DNA of 15,708 nt from Acidobacteriota bacterium (GTDB lineage: Bacteria; Acidobacteriota; Terriglobia; Acidiferrales; UBA7541), in contig PLZZ01000190.1 of NCBI GenBank assembly GCA_003153585.1, positions 8,033 to 23,740 on the forward strand, written 5' to 3'. Below the pieces are notes generated by a model. That model ran no database searches, was not told where the DNA came from, and saw nothing but the letters and a program-made list of their open reading frames with translations. A program made the translations under genes and the position numbers. Shown here piece after piece: positions 8,106 to 15,477 of this stretch (its first letter is position 1; every line of letters starts with the position of its first letter).

Positions 8106-9161
8106 TCAATCTGCCAATGCGAATACGATGCGGACGTTGGCGGTTGAATCCACTGGCTGGCCGTCCTGTTGGGCCGGGCGAAATCGAATCTGGCGTGCGG
8201 AGGCCTGCGCAGATTCATCCAAGCCGTGACCTAATCCCTGCACGACACGAAGAACTTTGACCTCGCCAGAAGCTGTGAAAGTAACTTCTAACACGACATC
8301 GCCTTCAATTTTCTTGGCACGGCCCTCGTCTGTGTAAGGCGGGTGCTCGGGCTTGAACAGAATTTGAACAGGAGTGGTCTTAGACACAACGGAGGCTTGC
8401 TTTACTTTCGGCCCCGCTGCCACTGCATGTTCATCTGCAAACCCACCTTGTTGCACGCTTCTCTGTCCGCTGCCGCCGGGACTACCGACTGCAACACCAT
8501 TGCCAAAGCCTGTGCTGGCAATCACTCCCTTCGCTCCCTTGGATCCGCCGGTGCCATTGCCGGTACCGGGGCCGGGAGGAAGATCGAAGCTGCCTTTCAC
8601 CGCAATATTTGCCGCACGATTCGTTTTACCGTTAGCGGCCACTCCATCCGGATCGCCGAACCCGCCGGTCTGAACGTCTTCCCGCGGCTTGCGGAGAGTC
8701 GGGATGGCGGAGCTCCCCATTGAGACGGGAGGGTTCTGATCTGGGAATGCCTTAGCGACTATCGGCACATCAGGAGTCGGCGTATTCTTCCGGGCCGTGG
8801 CGGGCTTCGCCACCGGCGCCGTAGCCACCGGCGTGTAAATCTTCGGCTTTGGTACCTCAACCACTACCGGCTTTGGAGGCTCAACAACCTTCGCAACCTC
8901 ACGCTTGATCGGAATTGGCTTCACTGGTTGGACTGGTTGTGGTTTCCAGGCAACTACCGGAGGTGCCTCGATCGGCATGGTCCAGTAGCGCTGTACCATG
9001 CTCATCTTCTGAGGCATCAGCATTGGGATTATCACCAATGCCGCTACCGCAAGGCATTGCAGTCCAAATCCGGCACTGAACAAATCCCAGCGAGGCTGCG
9101 CCTCGGGGAGCAACGATTCGTTAAAGACAGCCCGACTTCTAATCCGCGCCATAGCTTTCAC
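8106..9161 (-). CDS. TonB-family energy transducer with Pro- and Gly-rich linker
   Basis: A 351-residue protein anchored in the inner membrane. It has a short basic cytoplasmic N-terminus (1-28), one membrane helix (about 29-50), a Pro/Lys/Val-rich stretch (66-135), a Gly-rich stretch (165-250) and a TonB C-terminal domain (about 264-349, with PPYTDEGRAKKIEGDVVLEV and ASARQIRFRPA). Such proteins couple the proton-motive force to outer-membrane receptors, or span the periplasm for another purpose. No ExbB, ExbD or receptor gene is nearby, so the partner is unknown. The Gly-rich part holds three variants of a GGFGD..GVA unit (near 166, 217 and 239). The GTG start at 9161 is chosen because AGGGA sits about 6-7 nt upstream; ATG 9152 is the alternative. 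First gene of the operon with the pseudo-peptidase. Confidence 0.9.
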   Translation of the reverse strand: MKAMARIRSRAVFNESLLPEAQPRWDLFSAGFGLQCLAVAALVIIPMLMPQKMSMVQRYWTMPIEAPPVVAWKPQPVQPVKPIPIKREVAKVVEPPKPVVVEVPKPKIYTPVATAPVAKPATARKNTPTPDVPIVAKAFPDQNPPVSMGSSAIPTLRKPREDVQTGGFGDPDGVAANGKTNRAANIAVKGSFDLPPGPGTGNGTGGSKGAKGVIASTGFGNGVAVGSPGGSGQRSVQQGGFADEHAVAAGPKVKQASVVSKTTPVQILFKPEHPPYTDEGRAKKIEGDVVLEVTFTASGEVKVLRVVQGLGHGLDESAQASARQIRFRPAQQDGQPVDSTANVRIVFALAD

Positions 9162-9244
9162 CCAATATCCCTGTTTCCTATTTGTGCCGCGTCGACACAG
9201 AAGTACAGCTGACAGTATTTAGTACTAGGCCGGGGAGTTGTCGT

Positions 9245-9266
9245 GAATAGGACTCAAGTACTATTC
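9245..9266. promoter_or_regulatory. 22-bp imperfect palindrome, operator-like
   Basis: Arms GAATAGGACT (9245-9254) and AGTACTATTC (9257-9266) are inverted copies with one mismatch, separated by CA. The size and symmetry fit a dimeric repressor site. It lies between the sigma-54-like element and the TonB-family start codon and overlaps the TAGAAT box. The right arm shares AGTACTA with a second copy at 9221-9227. The binding protein is unknown. Confidence 0.4.
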
Positions 9267-9298
9267 TATCCCGAGTCGTGTTGAAAGCGATAACCCAG

Positions 9299-9314
9299 TG
9301 CATCCCAGTTGCCA
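9299..9314 (-). promoter_or_regulatory. Sigma-54-like -24/-12 promoter element
   Basis: Read on the - strand from 9314 to 9299 the sequence is TGGCAACTGGGATGCA. It has the obligatory GG and GC dinucleotides exactly 10 nt apart and matches 9 of 12 defined positions of the sigma-54 consensus TGGCACG-N4-TTGCW. It would start transcription about 135 nt before the TonB-family start codon. Chance occurrence cannot be excluded by eye. Confidence 0.4.
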
Positions 9315-9440
9315 GAAGGTAAGGAGCTACTGCTTGTGGCGAACCCAAGAATTGTGCACGCACAGGTCGCCCCGCTTTATAAATCTAACCCGGCTGGGGA
9401 GGCTAGGTTGCAGAAATTCTAACCTTGGTTTCGAAAAACA

Positions 9441-9467
9441 AGGGCACGGCCCTGGGGGCCGTGCCCT
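9441..9467 (-). terminator. Intrinsic terminator of the HtrA gene
   Basis: A perfect 12-bp stem: AGGGCACGGCCC (9441-9452) pairs with GGGCCGTGCCCT (9456-9467) around a 3-nt loop. On the - strand it is followed within 2 nt by five T (complement of A9435-9439). It lies 57 nt beyond the HtrA stop codon. Confidence 0.9.
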
Positions 9468-9524
9468 ATCTCAAGACACATCCTCTATACACGCGTCTCG
9501 TTTCAGCTTTATGACAACCGTGCC

Positions 9525-11042
9525 TTACTGCTGCGGCTCCACGACGACATATCTCGTGACGCCTCTGTTGTTCACCAACAGAAGTACAGGCTGCTTATTT
9601 GCTCCGGCCATTGCTTGTTGATAGTCGGAAGTATTGGTGATTGATTTGTGGTTGACTTCTTGGATGACGTCACCCTGACTGAGGCCGGAAGCAGCCGCCG
9701 GGCTCGACGGATCTACGGAGCTCACAACCACTCCGCGTGTTCCAGCCGGCAAACTGAGCTGCTGAGCGATATCGGAAGTGAGATCCTGTACTTGAATACC
9801 TTCCAGCAGAGTAGCCCCAGTTGCTTCAGCGGAAACCTGCTTATCGTCGTGCTCGTCCAGTTCAGCGAGCTTGAGGGAGACATCTTGTGTCCCGCCGTTG
9901 CGCCAGATTTGTAGTTTAACGTTCGTACCGGGCGCGAACTGCGCGATTTGAACCTGAAGCTGGTTCGGCGCATCTACGGTCTCACCGTTAAGTTGAAGAA
10001 TCACATCTCCTTTCTTCAACCCTGCGTTAGCTGCAGGCGTATTGGGGGCCACGTCTCCCACCAGAACACCGCCTCCCTGCTTCAGACCGAATGCTCTTGC
10101 GAGTTCGGGTGTGACTTCCTGGATGTGAATTCCCAGATAGCCGCGAACGACTTTGCCGTGCGTCAGAATCTGATCCATTACCGGCTTAGCCATGCTCACC
10201 GGAATCGCAAAACCGACTCCTTCATTTCCGCCTTCGCCGCCGTTTCCGCCGTGAGAAAGAATGGCGGTATTGATACCGACGAGATTGCCGTGAATGTCAA
10301 TCATTGCGCCGCCGGAATTGCCGGGGTTGATGGCTGCATCCGTTTGGATGAAGTTTTCGTAGTTTTCGATACCAAAGCCGCCGCGTCCAGTCGCACTCAC
10401 GATTCCCATCGTGGCCGTCTCGCCAACTCCAAATGGATCGCCGATCGCGAAAATCAGATCTCCAACCTGCAATTGGTTCGAATCGCCCAACGGCAGAGTC
10501 GGCAACCTCGTGGCGTCAATCTTCAATACCGCGATGTCCGTCTTCGGATCAGTTCCAATCACCTTGGCTTGAAACTCACGCTTGTCGCTGAGGAAGACCT
10601 TGATATCAGTCGCACCTTCGACCACGTGATTGTTCGTAAGAATAGTTCCATCGGAAGAAACGATGACGCCCGAACCCAGACTCTGCTCACGCATCGGATG
10701 GACTTGGCCTTGTCCAAATTGATCGCCAAAAAACTGGCGAAACATCGGATCGTTGAATATCGGGGATTGCTGGTTCCGTCCGGGCTTTACGACCTTTGAA
10801 GAGCTGATATTGACGACCGCGGGAAGCGCCGGCTTAAGAACTGCGGAAAAACCATTAGCGAAATTCCCCAAACTTACAGGCAGCGCATTCTGCGTGATTG
10901 CGATCGGAGTGCCCGGTGCGCCAAATACCGTATGACCCGTCCAATTTTTGAAACCTTGCGAAAGGAGGGCGCCTCCCGCAAGCGCCACGAGGACCACGAC
11001 GGTGGCCACCCAATGACGGACTTTTAACACTCTGCTTTCCAT
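9525..11042 (-). CDS. Do/HtrA-family periplasmic serine protease with two PDZ domains
   Basis: A 505-residue envelope protease and chaperone of the DegP/DegQ/MucD type. A basic N-terminus and one hydrophobic segment (about 11-29) act as signal peptide or membrane anchor. The trypsin-like domain (about 65-295) carries the catalytic triad His139 (TNNHV), Asp169 (TDIAVLKI) and Ser243 (GNSGG). PDZ1 follows at about 298-392 (GYLGIHIQEVTPELARAFGL) and PDZ2 at about 410-500. Length and domain order match the family. It degrades or refolds misfolded envelope proteins, and PDZ domains usually gate the protease. ATG 11042 is supported by AGGAGAG about 8 nt upstream. It is a single-gene unit with its own terminator. 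The usual acidobacterial genome has several HtrA paralogues, so I give no gene symbol. Confidence 0.97.
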   Translation of the reverse strand: MESRVLKVRHWVATVVVLVALAGGALLSQGFKNWTGHTVFGAPGTPIAITQNALPVSLGNFANGFSAVLKPALPAVVNISSSKVVKPGRNQQSPIFNDPMFRQFFGDQFGQGQVHPMREQSLGSGVIVSSDGTILTNNHVVEGATDIKVFLSDKREFQAKVIGTDPKTDIAVLKIDATRLPTLPLGDSNQLQVGDLIFAIGDPFGVGETATMGIVSATGRGGFGIENYENFIQTDAAINPGNSGGAMIDIHGNLVGINTAILSHGGNGGEGGNEGVGFAIPVSMAKPVMDQILTHGKVVRGYLGIHIQEVTPELARAFGLKQGGGVLVGDVAPNTPAANAGLKKGDVILQLNGETVDAPNQLQVQIAQFAPGTNVKLQIWRNGGTQDVSLKLAELDEHDDKQVSAEATGATLLEGIQVQDLTSDIAQQLSLPAGTRGVVVSSVDPSSPAAASGLSQGDVIQEVNHKSITNTSDYQQAMAGANKQPVLLLVNNRGVTRYVVVEPQQ

Positions 11043-11385
11043 TGCTGTCTCTCCTATGTATTGTTTGTCTCGTCTGGCGCGTAAAGTCGCGATCCGCGAG
11101 TTATTATATTGGACGTATCCCGCGTCGATTGGTATTTAGCGCTCTTGCCGGGAGTCCGCCCGGGATTTGTCCCCTATATAGATGCAGGAACTATACTTGC
11201 GGTCACCTGCTCGAATTCGCTATACCGGCTCGAAAACATTGTGTTAGATGTTCCTGGTCGATGGCGCATATAAATGTTCCAAGCGAACTCGTTGAGGGAG
11301 GGTCTGACGATTTTGGCCAACGAAGTCTCGCCCGAGATTCCGCACGGTTCGGGGACAATCCATATCTGAAAGGGGTTCTGCAGAA
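11043..11385. promoter_or_regulatory. Divergent intergenic region between HtrA and M28 peptidase
   Basis: A 343-bp gap between divergent genes, so both promoters should lie here. For HtrA there is a TATAAT on the - strand (separate entry). For the peptidase, TATAAA at 11269-11274 is a fair -10 with no clear -35, and TTGCGG (11197) - 18 nt - TATACC (11221) is a weaker pair. A 7-bp direct repeat ATGTTCC occurs at 11248 and 11274, and a palindrome CTATATAG at 11174-11181. The 115-codon frame open on the + strand looks spurious. Confidence 0.5.
11103..11108 (-). promoter_or_regulatory. Candidate -10 box for the HtrA gene
   Basis: A perfect TATAAT on the - strand, about 60 nt before the HtrA start codon. 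The -35 region (CCAATC, 18 nt upstream) is poor, so either an activator or a different sigma factor may assist, or the match is fortuitous. Confidence 0.4.
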
Positions 11386-12912
11386 ATGACACGAGGAATA
11401 CTTGCGTTTGCTTGCGCGGTGGCTCTTATTTTTGTGATAGCGCAGCCTGCGGTTTCCGCACCTGGACAGTCCGCAACGGGGAGTTCTAACCAAGTCGATG
11501 ACGGAACCCTCAAATCGCTGGCGGACGTCGCGGGCGCCGGAATGATGGAGACCGATACATACGAAAATCTCCGCGAGCTGAGCGACGATATCGGCGCTCG
11601 CGTGACCGGCTCGCCCGACGCGGCCAAGGCCATAGCCTGGGGCATTGAAAAAATGAAGAGTATCGCCCTTGAGAACGCCCACGCGGAAACATGGCAGATT
11701 TCGCGCGGCTGGACGCGGATTTCCGCCAGTGCTGAGATGATCTCTCCAATTCATCGTCGCCTGATGATCGATGCCATGGGTTGGGTAGGCTCAACTCCCG
11801 CCGGAGGCGCGGAAGCCGACGTCCTGCCGGTCAATTCCTATCAGCTCGACGACGAGATGAAAAACCCGGCAAGCTGGAAAGGGAAAGTCCTGCTCATCGT
11901 TCACAAAGGAGAAGCGCCAAAAGATCAGATGGCTAGTTTCGCGAAGTTTGGAGCCTTCCTGAAGGCAGCCCACGATGCGGGAGCAATAGCGGTTATCGGC
12001 GGGCAGGGCGGCAGCGTCGCACAAGGCATGCATCTGACTCATACGGGCGCTCTCGGCTTTGACACGTACTACGACATTCCCGTGGTGAGCATGGCGGCGG
12101 AAGATCAGCAGCAGCTTGAACGCTATTTGGATCACGGCAAAATGGTGCGTTTGAAAATCGACGTGCAAAATCGAGTAACGGATGGCGCAGTTGAAACTGC
12201 CAATGTCGTCGGCGACATTCGCGGCACAGAACACCCCGAGCAAATCGTTGTGGTCGGGGGCCATCTTGATTCCTGGGATTTGGCGTCCGGAGCTACCGAC
12301 AACGGGTTTGGCGCCACTGCCGCGCTGGGCGCAGCACAAGCCATAATGAAGTCCGGACACAAGCCGCGACGGACGATTCGCTTCGTGTTGTTTACCGGAG
12401 AAGAAGAAGGCTTGCTGGGTTCGATTGCCTACGTGAAAGCTCATCAGAGCGAAATGGCCAATCACATCGCTGCCGTGATTCTTGATAACGGGCAAGGGCC
12501 GATCGTCGGCTTCCAACTCGGAGGGCGCGCGGATCTGATCCCTGACGTTCAGAAATTCGCCACTTCGCTCCAAGCTTTCGGGGAGATGAAAGTAGATGAC
12601 GACGTTGAATTCGGGACCGATACAGGCCCATTCATCCTTGCGGGGCTGCCGGGAATCAATCTGGACCAGGATTCGCCGGAGTATAAATACACGCACCATT
12701 CCCCGGTGGACACGTTCGATAAAGTGCAGGCCGATATTTTGGATCGGGACGCCACGGTAATGGCGCTAACCGCGTATTGGATCGCCGATCGTCCGGAGCG
12801 GCTGGCGAGCCCGTGGCCGCGGGAAAAGACGGCGCAGATGCTGGTAGATAAGCAGCAAGATGCAGTGCTGAAGCTTTTTGGATTGTGGCCGTTTGGGGAT
12901 CTGGGAAAGTAG
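11386..12912 (+). CDS. Secreted M28-family metallopeptidase (carboxypeptidase Q-like)
   Basis: A 508-residue secreted zinc peptidase. A signal peptide covers 1-24 (cut near AVSA-P). A PA-type insert lies around 140-260, and the di-zinc catalytic domain at about 270-470. Expected ligands are visible: His293 in GGHLDSWD, bridging Asp305 in GATDNG, Glu339/Glu340 in FTGEEEGLLG (base and ligand), Asp367 in ILDNG, and His437 or His438 in YTHHSPVDTFD. The layout matches M28 aminopeptidases and plasma glutamate carboxypeptidase-like proteins, which trim peptides outside the cytoplasm. ATG 11386 is preceded by AAAGGGG at 11369-11375. It is divergent from HtrA, so both could serve periplasmic protein turnover. 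It converges on the VIT-type gene with only 31 bp between stops and no obvious terminator there. Exact substrate unknown. Confidence 0.95.
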   Translation: MTRGILAFACAVALIFVIAQPAVSAPGQSATGSSNQVDDGTLKSLADVAGAGMMETDTYENLRELSDDIGARVTGSPDAAKAIAWGIEKMKSIALENAHAETWQISRGWTRISASAEMISPIHRRLMIDAMGWVGSTPAGGAEADVLPVNSYQLDDEMKNPASWKGKVLLIVHKGEAPKDQMASFAKFGAFLKAAHDAGAIAVIGGQGGSVAQGMHLTHTGALGFDTYYDIPVVSMAAEDQQQLERYLDHGKMVRLKIDVQNRVTDGAVETANVVGDIRGTEHPEQIVVVGGHLDSWDLASGATDNGFGATAALGAAQAIMKSGHKPRRTIRFVLFTGEEEGLLGSIAYVKAHQSEMANHIAAVILDNGQGPIVGFQLGGRADLIPDVQKFATSLQAFGEMKVDDDVEFGTDTGPFILAGLPGINLDQDSPEYKYTHHSPVDTFDKVQADILDRDATVMALTAYWIADRPERLASPWPREKTAQMLVDKQQDAVLKLFGLWPFGDLGK

Positions 12913-12943
12913 CAACCAGTTCAAGTTCAGCGCAGAAACTAAC

Positions 12944-13642
12944 TTATTTGCTGATAAGTCGCGCGATGCAGAAGGCTGCCGCTGCGGCAAGGCCTCCGAC
13001 CAGGACGGTTTGCAAGCCGCCGCGCAACGGCTTCACCCCGGTGTAATGCCCTTTGATCGCGCCGAAAAAGAAAAGTGCCAGCAGCGTGACTCCAATCGAA
13101 ACCCACAGCGCGTCCATCACGTTCTTCATCATGATGTAAGACGCTAGCGGAATAAGCCCGCCCACGATGTACGACGCTGCGATCGTTCCGGCACTGCGTC
13201 CCGCGCGCGTGGGATCCGGCGGTTCCAAACCAAGCTCGAAGCGCATCATAAAATCCACCCACTTTTTCTGATTCGATGTGATCGCGCTCACGATCGGCGC
13301 CATTTGCTCCTGCGAAAGCCCGTAATCTCGAAAAACCTTGGCGACTTCTTCTGTTTCAATTTCCGGTAGCTCAACCGTCTCTCGATACTCACGGTCGAGC
13401 TCGGATGCGTAGTGTTCGGTGTCTGTTTGCGCAGCGAGATAGCCGCCCAAACCCATGGCGATTGAGCCTGCCGCAATTTCCGCCAGCCCTGCTGTCACCA
13501 CGATGCCGGTCGACGCGATCGCTCCCGTGAGACCCGCAGCAAGCGCGAACGGGACAGTCAGACCATCTGACATTCCGATGACGATATCGCGCACTGCTGC
13601 TGTCGCGGTGAAGTGCTTTTCCACGTGTTCGACAGATGGCAT
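12944..13642 (-). CDS. VIT1/CCC1-family iron/manganese transporter
   Basis: A 232-residue membrane protein. Helices are visible at about 19-40, 45-71, 151-172, 176-197 and 205-230, with a charged cytoplasmic insert (about 75-145). Key residues line up with the plant VIT1 structure as I recall it (Asp43, Met80, Glu102, Glu105, Glu113, Glu116, Met149, Met150, Glu153). Here they are Asp26 (GMSDG), Met63, Glu85, Glu88, Glu96, Glu99, Met132, Met133 and Glu136, all at a constant offset of 17. Family members export Fe2+ or Mn2+ from the cytosol, usually by proton antiport. The ATG at 13642 is chosen over upstream in-frame codons because GGAGGAG lies about 6 nt before it. It diverges from the superoxide dismutase gene, suggesting a joint metal or oxidative-stress response. 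Confidence 0.93.
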   Translation of the reverse strand: MPSVEHVEKHFTATAAVRDIVIGMSDGLTVPFALAAGLTGAIASTGIVVTAGLAEIAAGSIAMGLGGYLAAQTDTEHYASELDREYRETVELPEIETEEVAKVFRDYGLSQEQMAPIVSAITSNQKKWVDFMMRFELGLEPPDPTRAGRSAGTIAASYIVGGLIPLASYIMMKNVMDALWVSIGVTLLALFFFGAIKGHYTGVKPLRGGLQTVLVGGLAAAAAFCIARLISK

Positions 13643-13704
13643 CTTCGGCTCCTCCAAAACATCTAAATATTGAGCGTCTGTTCCGTTGGCCCCTATCAGG
13701 CGCG

Positions 13705-13710
13705 TATAAT
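13705..13710 (+). promoter_or_regulatory. Candidate -10 box of the superoxide dismutase gene
   Basis: A perfect TATAAT 35 nt before the SOD ATG, within the 103-bp divergent region shared with the VIT-type gene. It is embedded in the palindrome ATAATTAT (13706-13713). The best -35 at 18-nt spacing is TTCCGT (13681-13686), a poor match. No clear Fur or other known operator was recognised. Confidence 0.5.
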
Positions 13711-13745
13711 TATGGGGCAGGAACCGAATAATCGGGAGGTACATA

Positions 13746-14390
13746 ATGACCCAAACTGGACAAGGAGCTGCTCCCCAGATGACTTTTACATTGCCACCGT
13801 TGCCTTACGCATTCGACGCACTCGAACCTTACATCGATGCAAAAACGATGGAGATTCATCACGACAAGCACCACGCCGCATACGTCACCAATCTCAACAA
13901 AGCCCTCGAAGGAAATGCCGATCTTCAAAAGCTTTCCGTCGAGGAACTGTTGGCGCAGATTAACAAAGTACCCGAAACCATTCGCACCGCTGTTCGCAAT
14001 AACGGCGGCGGCCACATGAACCATTCCATGTTTTGGAAGATTATGAAGAAGGGCGGTGGTGGCGAACCCGGCGGTGATCTTGCCGGCGCTATCAAGTCCT
14101 CCTTCGGAAGCTTTGCCGATTTCAAAACCAAGTTTAACGACGCCGCCACAAAGCGTTTTGGTTCAGGCTGGGCTTGGCTTCTGTTCCGCGACGGCAAAGT
14201 AACCATCGAGTCCTCGGCGAATCAGGACAACCCGATCATGGACGGCGGCAAGGCGTTTTTTGGACTGGACGTCTGGGAGCACGCCTACTACCTGAAATAT
14301 CAAAATCGCCGACCGGAATATATCGAGGCTTGGTGGAACGTGATCAACTGGGCGCAAGTGGCTGAGAATTACGCCCACGCTAAGAAGTAG
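13746..14390 (+). CDS. sodA: Superoxide dismutase, Mn-type of the Fe/Mn family
   Basis: A 214-residue cytoplasmic enzyme that converts superoxide to oxygen and hydrogen peroxide. Metal ligands are His38 (EIHHDKHH), His93 ([11 protein letters not shown]), Asp175 and His179 ([10 protein letters not shown]). Two features point to Mn or cambialistic use: the active-site Gln sits in SSANQDNP (Gln160), the position used by Mn enzymes, and the earlier motif is [11 protein letters not shown], whereas Fe enzymes have NNAAQ there. ATG 13746 is preceded by GGGAGG at 13734-13739, 6 nt away. The N-terminus has about 11 extra residues before [10 protein letters not shown], where the E. coli enzyme begins; an internal start at 13779 is possible but has no better RBS. 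No signal peptide is seen. Divergent from the VIT-type metal transporter. Confidence 0.97.
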   Translation: MTQTGQGAAPQMTFTLPPLPYAFDALEPYIDAKTMEIHHDKHHAAYVTNLNKALEGNADLQKLSVEELLAQINKVPETIRTAVRNNGGGHMNHSMFWKIMKKGGGGEPGGDLAGAIKSSFGSFADFKTKFNDAATKRFGSGWAWLLFRDGKVTIESSANQDNPIMDGGKAFFGLDVWEHAYYLKYQNRRPEYIEAWWNVINWAQVAENYAHAKK

Positions 14391-14403
14391 CAATTGCAAC
14401 CTT

Positions 14404-14465
14404 CCGCTCATTTCAGCGGTTCTCCCAGCGACGTCCAGTGCATCTCGCACGGACGTCGCGGGGAG
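14404..14465 (+). terminator. Tandem hairpins after the superoxide dismutase gene
   Basis: A small hairpin (CCGCT 14404-14408 with AGCGG 14415-14419) is followed by a long one. In the latter CTCCC (14422-14426) pairs with GGGAG (14461-14465). After an A/G mismatch GCGACGTCC (14428-14436) pairs with GGACGTCGC (14451-14459), and beyond a bulged A, GTGC pairs with GCAC around a 5-nt loop. There is no T-tract, so it may act as a weak terminator or as a 3'-end stabiliser. The remaining gap to 14560 shows nothing clear. Confidence 0.45.
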
Positions 14466-14560
14466 CTTCTAATCTTCTCGCATCGCCCCCGCAGAACCTA
14501 AAAGTGGAAACCACCATCGCAACGCGCACGTCGCACTCAGCAGGCCAAGGGACCTGAGCG

Positions 14561-15433
14561 ATGACTCGCGGACTTGCAGTTTTGTCTCTACTCATTTCGA
14601 CGTTTTGCGTCATCACACCTGCTCAAACGAATCCACACCAGGATCGCAAAAAAATCTTGGCGGATATCGTGATCGAAAGCGGCGAGACCGCGAAAGATGT
14701 TCAATGTTTCATGTGTAGCGTCCATGTTCGCGGCCGCGTTACCGGCGACCTGATTACCTTCGGCGGAGCCATTTTTGTCGAGGGAAGAGTTGATCACGAC
14801 GCGATTGCAATCGGCGGCCGCATCGAATCGAATTCGAACAGCACAATTGCAGGCGCCGCAATCGCCGTGGGCGGATATGTCCTGCGCCAGGAAAATTCCG
14901 TCATCGCCGGCGATTCAAAATCGCTGCCTTACGTGCTCATTCCCGGCCAATATCGTCCGACAATTCTCGGCAGCATCACACTCGCGCTGATCAACGTGCT
15001 CTTTGTGGCCCTGGGTTATTTGCTTGTTCGTGAGAAACGCGCTGAAACTTTCGCACGCGCAATCGAGGTCCGCCCAGCTTCCGTGTTCTTCGCCGGCATC
15101 TTTTTGTTTCTCATATTTTATGGTCTGGACTGGCTGACGGGCTATCTGGGGCCAATGGAAATTCCATCAGATATCGCATTGTTGGTAGTCTTCCTAGCTA
15201 TCGCGGCCGCTGGCGCCACCGGCTTGGGATATTGGGTAGCTCGCGTGGCATTTCCCGGAACGAGGGGAATCTGGGCCTCCATCGGCGGAGTTTTGGCGCT
15301 GTCGTTGCTCGAGCTTGTGCCGCTGCTGGGTTTGCTCGTCTTTGCAGTTGGTCTGATAATGTCCGTCGGCGCTTCGTTAACCACACGCTTTGGATCCCGC
15401 GAAGTTGCAGTTTCCACGCATGCAGTCAGTTAA
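14561..15433 (+). CDS. Membrane protein with bactofilin-like (polymer-forming) domain
   Basis: A 290-residue protein. A signal peptide covers about 1-22. It is followed by a short right-handed beta-helix-like region (about 35-118) with repeated hydrophobic/Gly rungs such as GDLITFGGAIFVEG, HDAIAIGGRIES and STIAGAAIAVGGYV, the rhythm of bactofilins and related polymer-forming domains. The C-terminal half has several membrane helices (about 134-155, 174-193, 203-226 and one or two within 236-273). A CFMC motif at 49-52, just before the first rung, is a possible disulfide or metal site. ATG 14561 follows AAGGGA at 14547-14552, 8 nt away. I do not know a function. By analogy it could scaffold an envelope assembly, with the beta-helix outside the cytoplasm, unlike cytosolic bactofilins. 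Convergent with the sulfur-carrier gene. Confidence 0.8.
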   Translation: MTRGLAVLSLLISTFCVITPAQTNPHQDRKKILADIVIESGETAKDVQCFMCSVHVRGRVTGDLITFGGAIFVEGRVDHDAIAIGGRIESNSNSTIAGAAIAVGGYVLRQENSVIAGDSKSLPYVLIPGQYRPTILGSITLALINVLFVALGYLLVREKRAETFARAIEVRPASVFFAGIFLFLIFYGLDWLTGYLGPMEIPSDIALLVVFLAIAAAGATGLGYWVARVAFPGTRGIWASIGGVLALSLLELVPLLGLLVFAVGLIMSVGASLTTRFGSREVAVSTHAVS

Positions 15434-15446
15434 ATTTTGAAGGTGC

Positions 15447-15473
15447 TTGCGGCAACATGAGATTGAGCCGCAA
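15447..15473. terminator. Hairpin between convergent genes
   Basis: TTGCGGC (15447-15453) pairs with GCCGCAA (15467-15473) around a 13-nt loop, in the 44-bp gap between two convergent stop codons. Position suits a bidirectional terminator, but there is no T-tract on either side and the loop is large. Confidence 0.3.
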
Positions 15474-15477
15474 CTCT

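Larger units (their letters stand above)
9162..9440 (-). promoter_or_regulatory. Upstream regulatory region of the tonB-like operon
   Basis: Non-coding stretch between the TonB-family gene and the HtrA terminator; with the tail of the HtrA transcript (9441-9524) the gap is 363 bp. It contains a sigma-54-like element (9299-9314), a 22-bp palindrome (9245-9266), and the core AGTAC three times (9202, 9221, 9257), twice as AGTACTA. A TAGAAT that could be a -10 lies on the - strand at 9268-9263 but lacks a good -35. I saw no convincing coding sequence. Confidence 0.5.

Noticed and set aside
6795..8147. Long + strand open frame of 450 codons
   Set aside because: It is antisense to the secreted M48-like gene, which has an RBS, a signal peptide and recognisable motifs; the + frame shows no family features.
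9178..9363. Possible 61-codon leader peptide upstream of the TonB-like gene (- strand)
   Set aside because: It has a GTG start with only a modest GGGG upstream, no recognisable features, and it overlaps the sigma-54-like element and the palindrome.
11042..11389. 115-codon + strand frame between HtrA and the M28 peptidase
   Set aside because: It begins in the HtrA start region, covers both promoter regions, has no RBS and has a non-protein-like composition.
13643..13744. N-terminal extension of the VIT-type transporter
   Set aside because: It would cover the SOD promoter region, while GGAGGAG sits right before the ATG at 13642.
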